From contig DBTS01000102.1 in the NCBI GenBank assembly GCA_002307175.1, forward strand, positions 1 to 35,994: a stretch of 35,994 nt of DNA, given 5' to 3'. Source of the DNA: Rhodocyclaceae bacterium UBA1310 (GTDB taxonomy: Bacteria > Pseudomonadota > Gammaproteobacteria > Burkholderiales > Rhodocyclaceae). Position 1 is the first letter of the stretch; each line of letters begins with the position of its first letter. Of this stretch, positions 8,509 to 16,159 are shown one piece after another. The position numbers and the translations under genes are program-made. The notes under the pieces were generated by a model that had not been told where the DNA came from, searched no databases, and worked only from the letters and a program-made list of their open reading frames with translations.

Positions 8509-9240
8509 TCAGGCAGCCGGAGGCGCACTTTTGGCCGCGCGTCCGCCGAAGATTGCCGTGCCTACGCGTACCAGCGTCGAGCCCGCAGCAACCGCCTGTT
8601 CCATGTCACCAGACATTCCCATAGACAGGGTGTCCAGCACTATCCCATGCTGCCGTAAGGCTTCCTGCAGCGTAACGAGCACCCCGAAGCGGGTGGCCAG
8701 CACCGTTTCGTCCTGGCTGGGCTCGGGAATGCACATCAGTCCGCGCAGATGCAGATTCGGCAGCCCGGCCACGGCAATCGCCAGCTCAGCCACCTCCGCA
8801 GGCGGCAGGCCACTCTTGCTCTCCTCGCCGCTGACGTTCACCTGCAGGCAGATGTTGAGCGCAGGCAGATCGGTCGGGCGCTGTTCTGAGAGGCGCTGTG
8901 CCACCTTCAGCCGGTCTACCGAATGCACCCAGTGGAAATGCTCCGCCACCACGCGGGTCTTGTTGCTCTGCAGTGGCCCGATGAAATGCCAGACGATCTC
9001 AGGCAGGTCGGCCAGCTCAGTTACCTTGCCTACACCCTCCTGGACATAGTTTTCACCAAATTCGCGTTGCCCCGCGGCATACGCCTCTCGAACCGCTGTG
9101 CCGGGAAAGGTCTTGGAAACCGCGACAAGCCTGATGGATTCGGGGTTTCTGGCGTGTTTCCGCCCGGCGGTGTCCAACCGGGCACGAACAGCGTTCAGGT
9201 TTTCAGCAATACCGGGCATATAATTAATCGGTTCATTCAT
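8509..9240 (-). CDS. yggS: YggS/PLPBP family pyridoxal-phosphate homeostasis protein
   Basis: A 243-residue PLP-binding TIM-barrel protein of the YggS/PROSC family, which buffers free pyridoxal phosphate and affects amino-acid metabolism but has no known enzymatic activity. The PLP lysine is Lys43 in LVAVSKTF; other family blocks are FGENYVQE, WHFIGPLQSNK, VNVSGEESKSG, GLMCIP and LSMGMSGDMEQAV. The start at 9240 is assumed; the in-frame ATG at 9219 (MPGIAENLNAVR) matches the usual N-terminus equally well and neither has a strong Shine-Dalgarno. It is the first gene of the minus-strand operon and diverges from pilT over a 68-bp gap. Confidence 0.95.
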   Translation of the reverse strand: MNEPINYMPGIAENLNAVRARLDTAGRKHARNPESIRLVAVSKTFPGTAVREAYAAGQREFGENYVQEGVGKVTELADLPEIVWHFIGPLQSNKTRVVAEHFHWVHSVDRLKVAQRLSEQRPTDLPALNICLQVNVSGEESKSGLPPAEVAELAIAVAGLPNLHLRGLMCIPEPSQDETVLATRFGVLVTLQEALRQHGIVLDTLSMGMSGDMEQAVAAGSTLVRVGTAIFGGRAAKSAPPAA

Positions 9241-9308
9241 TCGGCAATCGAGCCGAAAAGTATACCAGTCTGCAGCAGACCCACTTCGTTTCTGGAAGCA
9301 TATCCACC

Positions 9309-10355
9309 ATGGAAATCACCGAGCTGCTTGCCTTCGCTGTCAAGAACAAGGCATCCGACCTTCACCTTTCGGCGGGCTTGCCGCCAATGATCCGTGTTAA
9401 CGGCGACGTGCGCCGCATCAATCTGCCGCCGATGGAACACAAAGACGTTCATGCGATGGTCTATGACATCATGAACGATAGTCAGCGCAAGCAGTATGAA
9501 GAGTTTTTCGAGTGTGACTTTTCATTCGCGGTTCCCAATCTGGCACGTTTCCGTGTCAACGCCTTCGTCCAGGATCGTGGTGCCGGTGCCGTGTTCCGTA
9601 CCATTCCGTCCAAGGTGCTGACGCTCGAAGATCTCAACTGTCCGAAGACCTTCAAGGATATCTCCGATCAGCCGCGTGGCATCGTGCTGGTGACCGGGCC
9701 TACCGGCTCGGGCAAATCCACCACCCTGGCGGCGATGGTCGATTACATCAACGAAAACCGCTATGAGCACATCCTTACGATCGAAGACCCGATCGAATTT
9801 GTGCACACCAGCAAACGTTGCCTGATCAACCAGCGTGAAGTCCACCGCGACACCCACTCCTTCTCCAACGCCCTGCGCTCCGCCCTGCGTGAAGATCCGG
9901 ACGTTGTGCTGGTGGGCGAATTGCGCGATCTGGAAACCATTCGTCTGGCCATGACGGCAGCCGAAACGGGCCACCTTGTGTTCGGTACCCTGCATACTTC
10001 GTCTGCTGCCAAGACGGTCGACCGCGTGGTTGACGTGTTCCCGGCGGAAGAAAAGGAAATGATCCGCGCCATGCTGTCTGAATCGCTGCGCGCGGTGATC
10101 TCGCAGACACTGCTCAAGACCAAGGATGGTCAGGGGCGTGTCGCCGCGCATGAAATCATGATTGGTACCCCCGCCATCCGTAACCTGATCCGTGAAAACA
10201 AGGTTGCGCAGATGTATTCTTCAATCCAGACTGGGCAGCAGTTTGGCATGCAGACCCTGGATCAGTGCCTGCAGGATCTTGTCCGTCGCAACATGGTTTC
10301 GTCTGCCGAAGCGCGTATCCGTGCAGCGAACAAGGATTTGTTCCCGGGCGGTTGA
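9309..10355 (+). CDS. pilT: Type IV pilus retraction ATPase PilT
   Basis: A 348-residue hexameric ATPase that depolymerises the type IV pilus for twitching motility. The N-terminal PAS-like domain (1-115) is followed by the RecA-like core: Walker A GPTGSGKST at 130-138, Asp box IEDPIEF (158-164), Walker B VVLVGELRD (199-207) and His box TAAETGHLVFGTLHT (216-230). The C-terminal AIRNLIRE motif, needed for retraction in PilT, is present. It acts at the cytoplasmic base of the pilus with PilC and PilU. Length and motifs are full and ordinary. pilU lies 67 bp downstream, and a GC-rich hairpin sits in the gap. Confidence 0.98.
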   Translation: MEITELLAFAVKNKASDLHLSAGLPPMIRVNGDVRRINLPPMEHKDVHAMVYDIMNDSQRKQYEEFFECDFSFAVPNLARFRVNAFVQDRGAGAVFRTIPSKVLTLEDLNCPKTFKDISDQPRGIVLVTGPTGSGKSTTLAAMVDYINENRYEHILTIEDPIEFVHTSKRCLINQREVHRDTHSFSNALRSALREDPDVVLVGELRDLETIRLAMTAAETGHLVFGTLHTSSAAKTVDRVVDVFPAEEKEMIRAMLSESLRAVISQTLLKTKDGQGRVAAHEIMIGTPAIRNLIRENKVAQMYSSIQTGQQFGMQTLDQCLQDLVRRNMVSSAEARIRAANKDLFPGG

Positions 10356-10386
10356 TCTGCGCCGGCGCAACACTATTTGGATATCC

Positions 10387-10406
10387 GCCGGGCATGCGTG
10401 CCCGGC
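10387..10406 (+). repeat. Hairpin between pilT and pilU
   Basis: A perfect 8-bp inverted repeat GCCGGGCA-tgcg-TGCCCGGC sits between pilT and pilU, 16 bp before the pilU start, with no T-run after it. It could modulate relative PilT/PilU expression by mRNA stability or translation, which is inference. Confidence 0.5.
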
Positions 10407-10422
10407 CTGAGGGAGAAGCAGT

Positions 10423-11556
10423 ATGGAACGCGACCAGGCACTCCGGTTTGTGCAGGACTTGCTTAAACTGATGGTCAATAAAAAAGGGTCAGACCTTTTC
10501 ATCACGGCTGGTTTTCCACCCGCGATCAAGATCGACGGCAAGATCGTGCCGCAATCGAACCAGGTGCTCTCGCAGCAGCATACGCAGGAAATTGCGCGTG
10601 CCGTGATGAACGACAAGCAGGCAGCCGAGTTTGAATCGACCAAGGAATGCAATTTCGCCATTTCCCCCTCCGGGATTGGCCGCTTCCGCGTAAACGCCTT
10701 CGTCCAGCAGGGGCGCATCGGCCTCGTTGCACGTACCATTGCACAGAAGATCCCGACACTCGACGAACTGGGCATGCCGCCTGTGCTGCGAGACATTGCC
10801 ATGTCCAAGCGCGGCCTGGTGATCTTCGTTGGCGGTACCGGTACCGGCAAGACGACTTCGCTGGCAGCCCTCGTGGATTACCGTAACGAAAACAGCTACG
10901 GTCACATCATCACGCTTGAAGACCCGATCGAATATGTGCACGCCCACAAGAACTGCGTGGTGACGCAGCGCGAAGTCGGTATCGACACCGATTCCTGGGA
11001 AGCCGGCCTGAAGAACACCCTGCGTCAGGCTCCCGATGTGATCCTGATGGGCGAAATCCGCGACCGAGAAACCATGGACTACGGCATTGCCTTCGCCGAA
11101 ACTGGCCACATGTGTATCGCCACGCTGCACGCCAACAGCGCCAACCAGGCCATTGACCGCATCATCAACTTCTTCCCCGAAGAGCGCCGCACCCAGCTGC
11201 TCATGGACTTGTCCCTGAACCTGCGCGCCATGATTTCGCAGCGCCTGCTGCCACGCAAGGAAAGCAAGGGGCGCGTGCCCGCCATCGAAGTGATGCTCAA
11301 CTCCCCGCTGATCTCCGATCTTATCTTCAAGGGCGAAGTCGGCGAAATCAAGGAAGTCATGAAGCGCTCGCGCGAGCTTGGCATGCAGACCTTCGACCAG
11401 TCCCTGTTCGATCTGCACGAAGCCGGGCTGATCACGCTGGAAGACGCGCTGCGCAATGCCGACTCCGTGAATGACCTGCGCCTGCAGGTCAAGCTCAACA
11501 GTAAACACTCCGACCACGACCTGATGGCAGGCACCCACAATCTCGACATCATCTGA
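10423..11556 (+). CDS. pilU: Type IV pilus retraction ATPase PilU
   Basis: A 377-residue PilT paralogue that assists pilus retraction in complex with PilT. Walker A GGTGTGKTT at 137-145 (Lys143) has the extra threonine typical of PilU. The Asp box is LEDPIEY, Walker B is VILMGEIRD and the His box is FAETGHMCIATLHANS. A C-terminal tail of about 30 residues beyond the PilT core (ending HDLMAGTHNLDII) is usual for PilU. It has a good Shine-Dalgarno (GGGAGAAG, 10376-10420 region) and probably shares transcription with pilT. Confidence 0.97.
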   Translation: MERDQALRFVQDLLKLMVNKKGSDLFITAGFPPAIKIDGKIVPQSNQVLSQQHTQEIARAVMNDKQAAEFESTKECNFAISPSGIGRFRVNAFVQQGRIGLVARTIAQKIPTLDELGMPPVLRDIAMSKRGLVIFVGGTGTGKTTSLAALVDYRNENSYGHIITLEDPIEYVHAHKNCVVTQREVGIDTDSWEAGLKNTLRQAPDVILMGEIRDRETMDYGIAFAETGHMCIATLHANSANQAIDRIINFFPEERRTQLLMDLSLNLRAMISQRLLPRKESKGRVPAIEVMLNSPLISDLIFKGEVGEIKEVMKRSRELGMQTFDQSLFDLHEAGLITLEDALRNADSVNDLRLQVKLNSKHSDHDLMAGTHNLDII

Positions 11557-11876
11557 CGAAAGTTACGCATCAATCTACTGCGCGGGCCGATCTCGCGACT
11601 GCGCTACTCGCCGTATGCTTATACGGCTGCGTTGCTCCCCGCGACCTCGGCCCTGCTCGCTACGATTGCTGCGCAACTTTCCCGCGTTGCTAGGGACTAG
11701 GGTTAAAGGCAAAGGCAAAGGCAAAATGCCTGTGAATTTTTTTGGTATTTCTTGATGCCCTGCCGGCCCTAACGAGGCGGGTTGTCGTAGGGCGCGGCGA
11801 AGCCGGAACAATGGAGCGCAGCGCAATTGCGCCGATCGACCCTCCGCCCGGAGGGCGCAAGCTTTCTGTTTTTGAT
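11557..11876. other. Non-coding region downstream of pilU
   Basis: No gene is supported in this stretch. It holds several short structures: a hairpin GCCGTAT-gctt-ATACGGC (11610-11627), three tandem AAAGGC hexamers (11705-11722), and an inverted repeat CCCTCCG-cc-CGGAGGG (11840-11855). GC-rich segments such as 11783-11860 look like decayed intergenic repeat elements. No clear rho-independent terminator for pilU was found. Confidence 0.6.
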
Positions 11877-12054
11877 CGTTCCCACGGTTCTGAGGCTGTG
11901 CAAGTATTCCGATTGAAAAATCCTGGCAAAAAATCGACTTCTTAAAACGGCCTCAGAGCGATTATTTTGAGTGGGTTGGACTCCTGAGACCTCCGAAAAT
12001 CTTCATATGCCGGAAATTTCTGAATACTTGCACAGCCTCTTCTCCGTGGGAATG
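11877..12054. repeat. REP-like palindrome split by a MITE insertion
   Basis: The outer arms CGTTCCCACGG (11877-11887) and CCGTGGGAATG (12044-12054) pair as an 11-bp stem with one G-T wobble. Removing the inserted element and one copy of TTCT restores CGTTCCCACGG-ttct-CCGTGGGAATG, a compact hairpin like widespread TTCCCACG-type REP palindromes. A further copy of CATTCCCACGG occurs at 23605-23615. Confidence 0.6.
11892..12039. mobile_element. 148-bp MITE-like element
   Basis: Perfect 18-bp terminal inverted repeats, GAGGCTGTGCAAGTATTC at 11892-11909 and its reverse complement at 12022-12039, bound a 148-bp AT-rich segment with no coding capacity. Identical TTCT tetramers flank it (11888-11891 and 12040-12043), as a 4-bp target duplication would. 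The termini resemble those of some IS5-like elements (from memory). Most simply it is a non-autonomous, transposase-less derivative; no full-length relative occurs in the window. Confidence 0.72.
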
Positions 12055-12088
12055 CAGTCTGATTTTAGCTTTTTTTGAGGTATTGACT

Positions 12089-12349
12089 CTATTGAGTGTC
12101 TTGTTTCTTAAAAGACCGCTCAATTTTGAAATCGGAGCATGCTTTGTCCAAATCCGGGCCTGCCGCAGTGTCATCAGATGCCCAACTGAGTTTGGCGACG
12201 AGCAATTTCTCTTCGTCTTGCAATACTTCAAATTTCCTTTTCGCAATAGAACTGCTCCACGCGGATAAGGCGTTGAAAGCATCTGTACTTGGCGTATTGT
12301 TGCTTAGATGCGTGATACAAGGAATAAACTGATAAACACCGCTAGTCAT
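12089..12349 (-). CDS. Small hypothetical protein (86 aa)
   Basis: An 86-residue protein of unknown family starting MTSGVYQFIPCITHLSN and ending FKKQDTQ. It is supported by a strong, well-spaced Shine-Dalgarno (AAAAGGAAATCAAT before ATG) and by a promoter-like TGACTC-17-TACAAT about 70 bp upstream. No signal peptide or membrane segment is seen; residues 30-60 are probably helical (NALSAWSSSIAKRKFEVLQDEE split). Its DNA is distinctly more AT-rich than the neighbouring core genes and it sits next to the MITE, suggesting accessory origin. I recognise no homologue. Confidence 0.55.
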   Translation of the reverse strand: MTSGVYQFIPCITHLSNNTPSTDAFNALSAWSSSIAKRKFEVLQDEEKLLVAKLSWASDDTAAGPDLDKACSDFKIERSFKKQDTQ

Positions 12350-12417
12350 ATTGATTTCCTTTTCAAGATGAAATTGATGCGGAGCTACAGGTGCGAAGTA
12401 TTGCCGGAAAACTCCTT

Positions 12418-12446
12418 ATTGTAATTAGTCTACGAAGTGTGAGTCA
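12418..12446 (-). promoter_or_regulatory. Putative promoter of the 86-aa gene
   Basis: On the minus strand TGACTC (12446 to 12441), a 17-bp spacer and TACAAT (12423 to 12418) form a reasonable sigma-70 promoter. It lies about 70 bp upstream of the 12349 start and just past the terminator of the upstream methyltransferase gene. Confidence 0.45.
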
Positions 12447-12457
12447 GAACAACCAAT

Positions 12458-12492
12458 AAAAAAGCCGCCACAGGTATCTGCGACGGCTTTTC
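12458..12492 (-). terminator. Terminator of the 12508-15010 operon
   Basis: AAAAGCCG and CGGCTTTT (12460-12467 and 12484-12491) form an 8-bp stem with a run of T on the minus strand (CGGCTTTTTTATT). It begins 16 bp after the methyltransferase stop and is a good rho-independent terminator. Confidence 0.8.
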
Positions 12493-12507
12493 TGCATCCT
12501 GGAATGC

Positions 12508-13662
12508 TTACGCTTCGGTGTGTTTGCCGCGGTTCTGGCCGGCTACGACGCGGAATTCGAAAACGCGGCAATCCAGATCCCCGTTCATGAGCGGGGTGCG
12601 CTTGCTGGCTTTGAGGCCGATGAGCTTGGCCATTTCCAGGTCGGCGGTGAGGAAGTAGGTGTTCCAGCCCGCGTAGTGGCGCTTGAGCGCGTCGCCGAGT
12701 TTGGGGTACCACTCGTGGAGTTCGTCGCCGGAGGAGAGGCGTACGCCGTAGGGCGGGTTGGCGACGACGATGCCCTCGTCGTCCGGCGCTTCCAGATCGA
12801 GGAAATCGCAGACGAGGAGTTCGACCTTGTCGTCGAGGCCGGCGGCTTTCAGGTTGGCTTCTGCAGTGGCCACCTGGCGCGGGTCGATATCCGCACCGAA
12901 AATCGGCAGACTGGGCAGGTCACGCACGCGCTTCTGGGCGGCGTTGCGCAGTTTGTGCCACACCTCTTCTTCAAAGTGGCGGAATTTTTCGAAGGCAAAG
13001 CTTCGCGACAGGCCCGGCGCGATGTCCAGCGACATCTGTGCGGCCTCGATCAGGAAGGTGCCGCTGCCACACATCGGGTCGAGCAGGGTCTGGCCGGGTT
13101 GCCAGCCAGAAATCTTCAGGATGCCGGCGGCGAGGTTTTCTTTCAGCGGCGCTTCCACCTTGGCCAGCTTGAAACCGCGCTTGTAGAGGGGCTCGCCGGA
13201 GGTGTCCAGATACAGTGTGCAGGTGTCTTCGGTGAGGAAGGCATGGATGCGCATGTCCGGGGCTACGGTGTCCACGTTCGGGCGTCCACCCTTGACGGTG
13301 CGGAAGTGGTCGCAGATTCCGTCCTTGATGCGCAGCGTGACGAAATTCAGGCTCTTCAGTGGCGATTTGATCGAGGTGACATTGATGCGGATCGTGTTGA
13401 TCGTGTCGAACCATTTGGCCCAGGTCGTGGCATAGGCCAGCTTGAAGATTTCCTCTTCCGAGCGATAGCGCGTGATGCCCACCCGCCAGAGCAGGCGCGT
13501 GGCGAGCCGGCTTTCGAGGTTAACGCGATAGGCGTAGGGCCAGTCACCGGTACTTTGCACGCCGCCGTGGACGACCTCCATCGTGTGGGCACCACAGGCC
13601 TTCAGTTCTTCAGCCAGAAATTCTTCAAGGCCACGCGGGCAGGGAGCGAAAAAAGTTTCCAT
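12508..13662 (-). CDS. THUMP-domain class I RNA methyltransferase (RlmL/RlmK-N-like)
   Basis: A 384-residue SAM-dependent methyltransferase. The N-terminal ferredoxin-like and THUMP RNA-binding domains (about 1-165) start METFFAPCPRGLEEFLAEEL. The catalytic domain has SAM motif I DPMCGSGTF (195-203) and motif IV NPPYGVRL (302-309), the signature of exocyclic-nitrogen methylation such as m2G. It resembles the N-terminal half of E. coli RlmL, which makes m2G2445 in 23S rRNA, but lacks the second methyltransferase half (RlmK), as is common outside Enterobacteria. The start at 13662 is chosen from homology; upstream in-frame codons are not family-like. It follows hemJ by 10 bp and ends at a clear terminator. 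Confidence 0.9.
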   Translation of the reverse strand: METFFAPCPRGLEEFLAEELKACGAHTMEVVHGGVQSTGDWPYAYRVNLESRLATRLLWRVGITRYRSEEEIFKLAYATTWAKWFDTINTIRINVTSIKSPLKSLNFVTLRIKDGICDHFRTVKGGRPNVDTVAPDMRIHAFLTEDTCTLYLDTSGEPLYKRGFKLAKVEAPLKENLAAGILKISGWQPGQTLLDPMCGSGTFLIEAAQMSLDIAPGLSRSFAFEKFRHFEEEVWHKLRNAAQKRVRDLPSLPIFGADIDPRQVATAEANLKAAGLDDKVELLVCDFLDLEAPDDEGIVVANPPYGVRLSSGDELHEWYPKLGDALKRHYAGWNTYFLTADLEMAKLIGLKASKRTPLMNGDLDCRVFEFRVVAGQNRGKHTEA

Positions 13663-13672
13663 GAATGTGTTT

Positions 13673-14116
13673 TCAGATCGGTTTGACGACCACGAGAATG
13701 ACAATAACGAGCAGCAACAGGGCCGGTACTTCGTTGAACCAGCGGTACCACACATGGCTGCGCGTGTTGCGGCGTTCGTGGAACGCCGTGAGCAACCGGC
13801 CACAATACAGATCATAGCCGGTGAGCGCCAGTACCAGCGGTAACTTCAGCCACAGCCACTTCTGCGCCCACCAGAAGCCCAGCCCGACCCATCCTGTGGA
13901 GAGCGTGATGGAGAGCCCGAAAATCCAGGTGCCCAGCAGCAATGGCAGCATGAAGCGTTTGAGGCGCTGCGCCATGCCTAGCAGGCGCAGGTATTCCTGT
14001 TCCTGTGCGGTGGGCACCGCAGCAAGGTTCACATAGAGGCGCGGCAGATAGAACAGGCCGGCGAACCAGCTCACGACGAAAAAGATGTGGAAGGCCTTCA
14101 GCCACAGATAGAGCAT
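13673..14116 (-). CDS. hemJ: HemJ-type protoporphyrinogen IX oxidase
   Basis: A 147-residue inner-membrane protein of the HemJ (UPF0093) family, which oxidises protoporphyrinogen IX to protoporphyrin IX in haem synthesis. Family marks are the N-terminal WLKAFHIFFVVSWFAGLFY with likely haem-ligand His10, LPRLYVNL, the conserved RWFNEVPALLLL near the C-terminus, and about four transmembrane helices. Its presence suggests that this organism uses HemJ rather than HemG or HemY. It lies 6 bp from the upstream epimerase gene and 10 bp from the downstream methyltransferase, hence one operon. Confidence 0.93.
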   Translation of the reverse strand: MLYLWLKAFHIFFVVSWFAGLFYLPRLYVNLAAVPTAQEQEYLRLLGMAQRLKRFMLPLLLGTWIFGLSITLSTGWVGLGFWWAQKWLWLKLPLVLALTGYDLYCGRLLTAFHERRNTRSHVWYRWFNEVPALLLLVIVILVVVKPI

Positions 14117-14122
14117 CGGTGT

Positions 14123-15010
14123 TTATCCTTGTCGGGGCAAATCGCGCCGTGCTGCGCGCAGCCCATCACGTACGTCGGCGTAGCAGGGCTCCCAGCGCAG
14201 TTCGCGGCGGATGCGGGTGTTGTCGAGACGACGCGATTCGCGCATGAAACTCAGGCTCATCGGAGACAGGTGCTGCGCGCACTCGGCGCGGCTGGCACGG
14301 GGAGGGCGGGGCAGGTCAAAGATGTCGGCCAGTGCATCATAGAAATCCCCCATCGGCAGATGCGTATTGTCGCAGACGTTATAAGTGCGCAGCGCTCCTC
14401 CCCGGAACAGGGCCAGGCAGGCGGCGCGCGCCAGATCATCGGCATGGATGTGGTTGGTGAACACGTCTTCGGCGGGCAGCAGCACGGGGTCGCGCCGCTG
14501 CAGGCGCTCCAGTGGCAGGCGGTCTGTCGCGTAGATGCCGGGGGCACGCAGGATGCGCAACGCGCAGCCGCCACGCCCGGCAATCCTGCGCAGGCGTGTC
14601 TCGCTGCCGAGGCGCCGTTCGCCGCGTGGCGAGAGTGGTGCCGGAGGGCGTGTTTCTGTCACCACCGCGCCCGCGCAGTCACCATAGACGCCGCTGGTGC
14701 TGATGTAGACAATGCGTTGCGGCAGCGCCAAGCCTTGCGCCAGTTGTGCAAAAGCGCGGCGGATGCGGCGGTCACCGGGGCCGGAGTCCTCGGGTGGGGC
14801 GGTCCACAGCAGCGCATTGGCGAGCCCGCGCAGCCGCTGTAGCGTTTTGGGCTGATCCAGGTCGCCACGCAGTGGTATCGCACCGCCTATGCGCCAACGT
14901 GCCGCGTCAGCCGTCTGCCTGACGAGCACGAACACGCGGAAGCGCTGCCGCAGCCACGGCAGGGCACGCCATGCCACATCGCCACCGCCAATGATCAGAA
15001 GTCGGTCCAT
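14123..15010 (-). CDS. NAD(P)-dependent epimerase/dehydratase-like (YeeZ-type SDR)
   Basis: A 295-residue atypical extended SDR similar to E. coli YeeZ. It begins with a nucleotide-binding motif LLIIGGGDVAWRAL (G8-G10), has the YISTSGVYGD segment (102-111) in which the SDR serine and tyrosine lie close together, and RAPGIYATDRLPLERL, typical of the family. The substrate is unknown; many members act on nucleotide-sugars, but YeeZ-like proteins are uncharacterised. It is GC-rich and arginine-rich like core genes here. It heads the minus-strand operon with hemJ and the RNA methyltransferase. Confidence 0.85.
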   Translation of the reverse strand: MDRLLIIGGGDVAWRALPWLRQRFRVFVLVRQTADAARWRIGGAIPLRGDLDQPKTLQRLRGLANALLWTAPPEDSGPGDRRIRRAFAQLAQGLALPQRIVYISTSGVYGDCAGAVVTETRPPAPLSPRGERRLGSETRLRRIAGRGGCALRILRAPGIYATDRLPLERLQRRDPVLLPAEDVFTNHIHADDLARAACLALFRGGALRTYNVCDNTHLPMGDFYDALADIFDLPRPPRASRAECAQHLSPMSLSFMRESRRLDNTRIRRELRWEPCYADVRDGLRAARRDLPRQG

Positions 15011-15054
15011 GCCGCCGATTATCCCATCAAATCATGCTTCCCCTTCAGGCTGAC

Positions 15055-15085
15055 TTGACCAGGAGGGGAATACTGGGCCCATAAT
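15055..15085 (+). promoter_or_regulatory. Possible promoter of the reductase-HDOD pair
   Basis: TTGACC (15055-15060) and CATAAT (15080-15085) are separated by 19 bp, longer than ideal, ahead of the reductase gene. Moderate support only. Confidence 0.35.
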
Positions 15086-15106
15086 TCCCGAAAGTCTTTC
15101 TTTCCG

Positions 15107-16144
15107 ATGATTGCTATGCCGTACAAAATTACACTCGAACCCAGTGGTCGTAACTATGCTGTCAGCCAGGACACCACCTTGCTGCAGGGCGCTCTTGATG
15201 CTGAATTATTGGTCCCGTACAGCTGCCGTGATGGTGCTTGTGGGGCGTGCAAGGCTAAGGTCGAGTCTGGAGAGGTTGATCATGGCCGCTCTCCCCTTGG
15301 CACACTGACTGCCGAGGAGCGCTCCCAGGGGATGGTGCTGATGTGTTGTGCCCATGCACGTAGTGATCTGGCCTTACATTGCCGTGATGTGCACTCGGCC
15401 CATGATATTCCGGTGCGTAAGATGCCCTGCCGTGTACAGAGTCTCGAAAAGCTTGCACCAGAAGTTATGCTTGTTAAGTTGCGTCTGCCGGGTGGAGACA
15501 CGTTTCACTTCCTGCCCGGGCAGTACATTGATTTCCTGCTGGCAGATGGGCAGCGCCGCAGTTTTTCGATTGCGAACGCGCCGAACGAGGAAAACACTTT
15601 GGAGCTTCATGTGCGCCTGATTCCCGGCGGGCATTTTACGAGCCACGTTTTTTCTGCCATGAAGGCAAATGATATTCTTCGTTTCGAAGGGCCGCTGGGA
15701 GGGTTCTTCTTGCGCCATGGACCGCAGGAGGCAACACGGCCTCTGGTGTTTCTGGCCAGCGGGACGGGCTATGCCCCGATCAAGGCGATTCTTGAAGACA
15801 TGATTGCGCGTGGCATTCAGCGCCCGGTGGCGTTGTATCGTGGTGCGCGTGATCTGGCGCAACTGTATTTGCGGGACTTGCCCACGCATTGGCAGCAGCT
15901 GCATGACTTCCGCTATGTCCAGGTACTCTCCGGGAGGCCGCCGGAAGGGTGGAGTGGTCGGCGCGGTCGCCTGCCTCAGGTCGTCATGGAGGATATGCCG
16001 GATCTCTCCGGTTGTGACGTGTATGCCTGTGGCTCCCCGGCCATGATCGAGGCTGCCAAAAAGGATTTCAGTGAACGCTGTGGTTTGCCGTTAAGCTCTT
16101 TCTATGCGGATGCTTTTACATTTTCCTCCGTGCCGCAAAGTTGA
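15107..16144 (+). CDS. 2Fe-2S ferredoxin-type NAD(P)H reductase (AscD-like)
   Basis: A 345-residue electron-transfer flavoprotein in three parts. An N-terminal plant-type 2Fe-2S ferredoxin (about 4-95) has Cys40, Cys45 and Cys48 in SCRDGACGACK and a fourth ligand at Cys80/81. The FAD domain (about 105-205) has RSFSIANAP. The NAD(P) domain has GTGYAPIKAILE and ends with the FAD-contacting YADAF region. This is the layout of proteins often annotated as CDP-6-deoxy-delta-3,4-glucoseen reductase and of oxygenase reductase components; no sugar-pathway gene or oxygenase is beside it, so the electron acceptor is unknown. The ATG at 15116 (MPYKITLEPSG) matches homologues slightly better than the 15107 start. 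The HDOD gene follows after 15 bp. Confidence 0.88.
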   Translation: MIAMPYKITLEPSGRNYAVSQDTTLLQGALDAELLVPYSCRDGACGACKAKVESGEVDHGRSPLGTLTAEERSQGMVLMCCAHARSDLALHCRDVHSAHDIPVRKMPCRVQSLEKLAPEVMLVKLRLPGGDTFHFLPGQYIDFLLADGQRRSFSIANAPNEENTLELHVRLIPGGHFTSHVFSAMKANDILRFEGPLGGFFLRHGPQEATRPLVFLASGTGYAPIKAILEDMIARGIQRPVALYRGARDLAQLYLRDLPTHWQQLHDFRYVQVLSGRPPEGWSGRRGRLPQVVMEDMPDLSGCDVYACGSPAMIEAAKKDFSERCGLPLSSFYADAFTFSSVPQS

Positions 16145-16159
16145 AAGGGAACCTGAACA

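Noticed and set aside
11705..11722. Three AAAGGC tandem copies
   Set aside because: Too few copies to call a functional repeat; noted in the region entry only.
12520..13686. A 388-residue plus-strand frame opposite the RNA methyltransferase
   Set aside because: It is antisense to a well-supported methyltransferase with all motifs, has no recognisable domain and is explained by the GC-rich codon use of the real gene.
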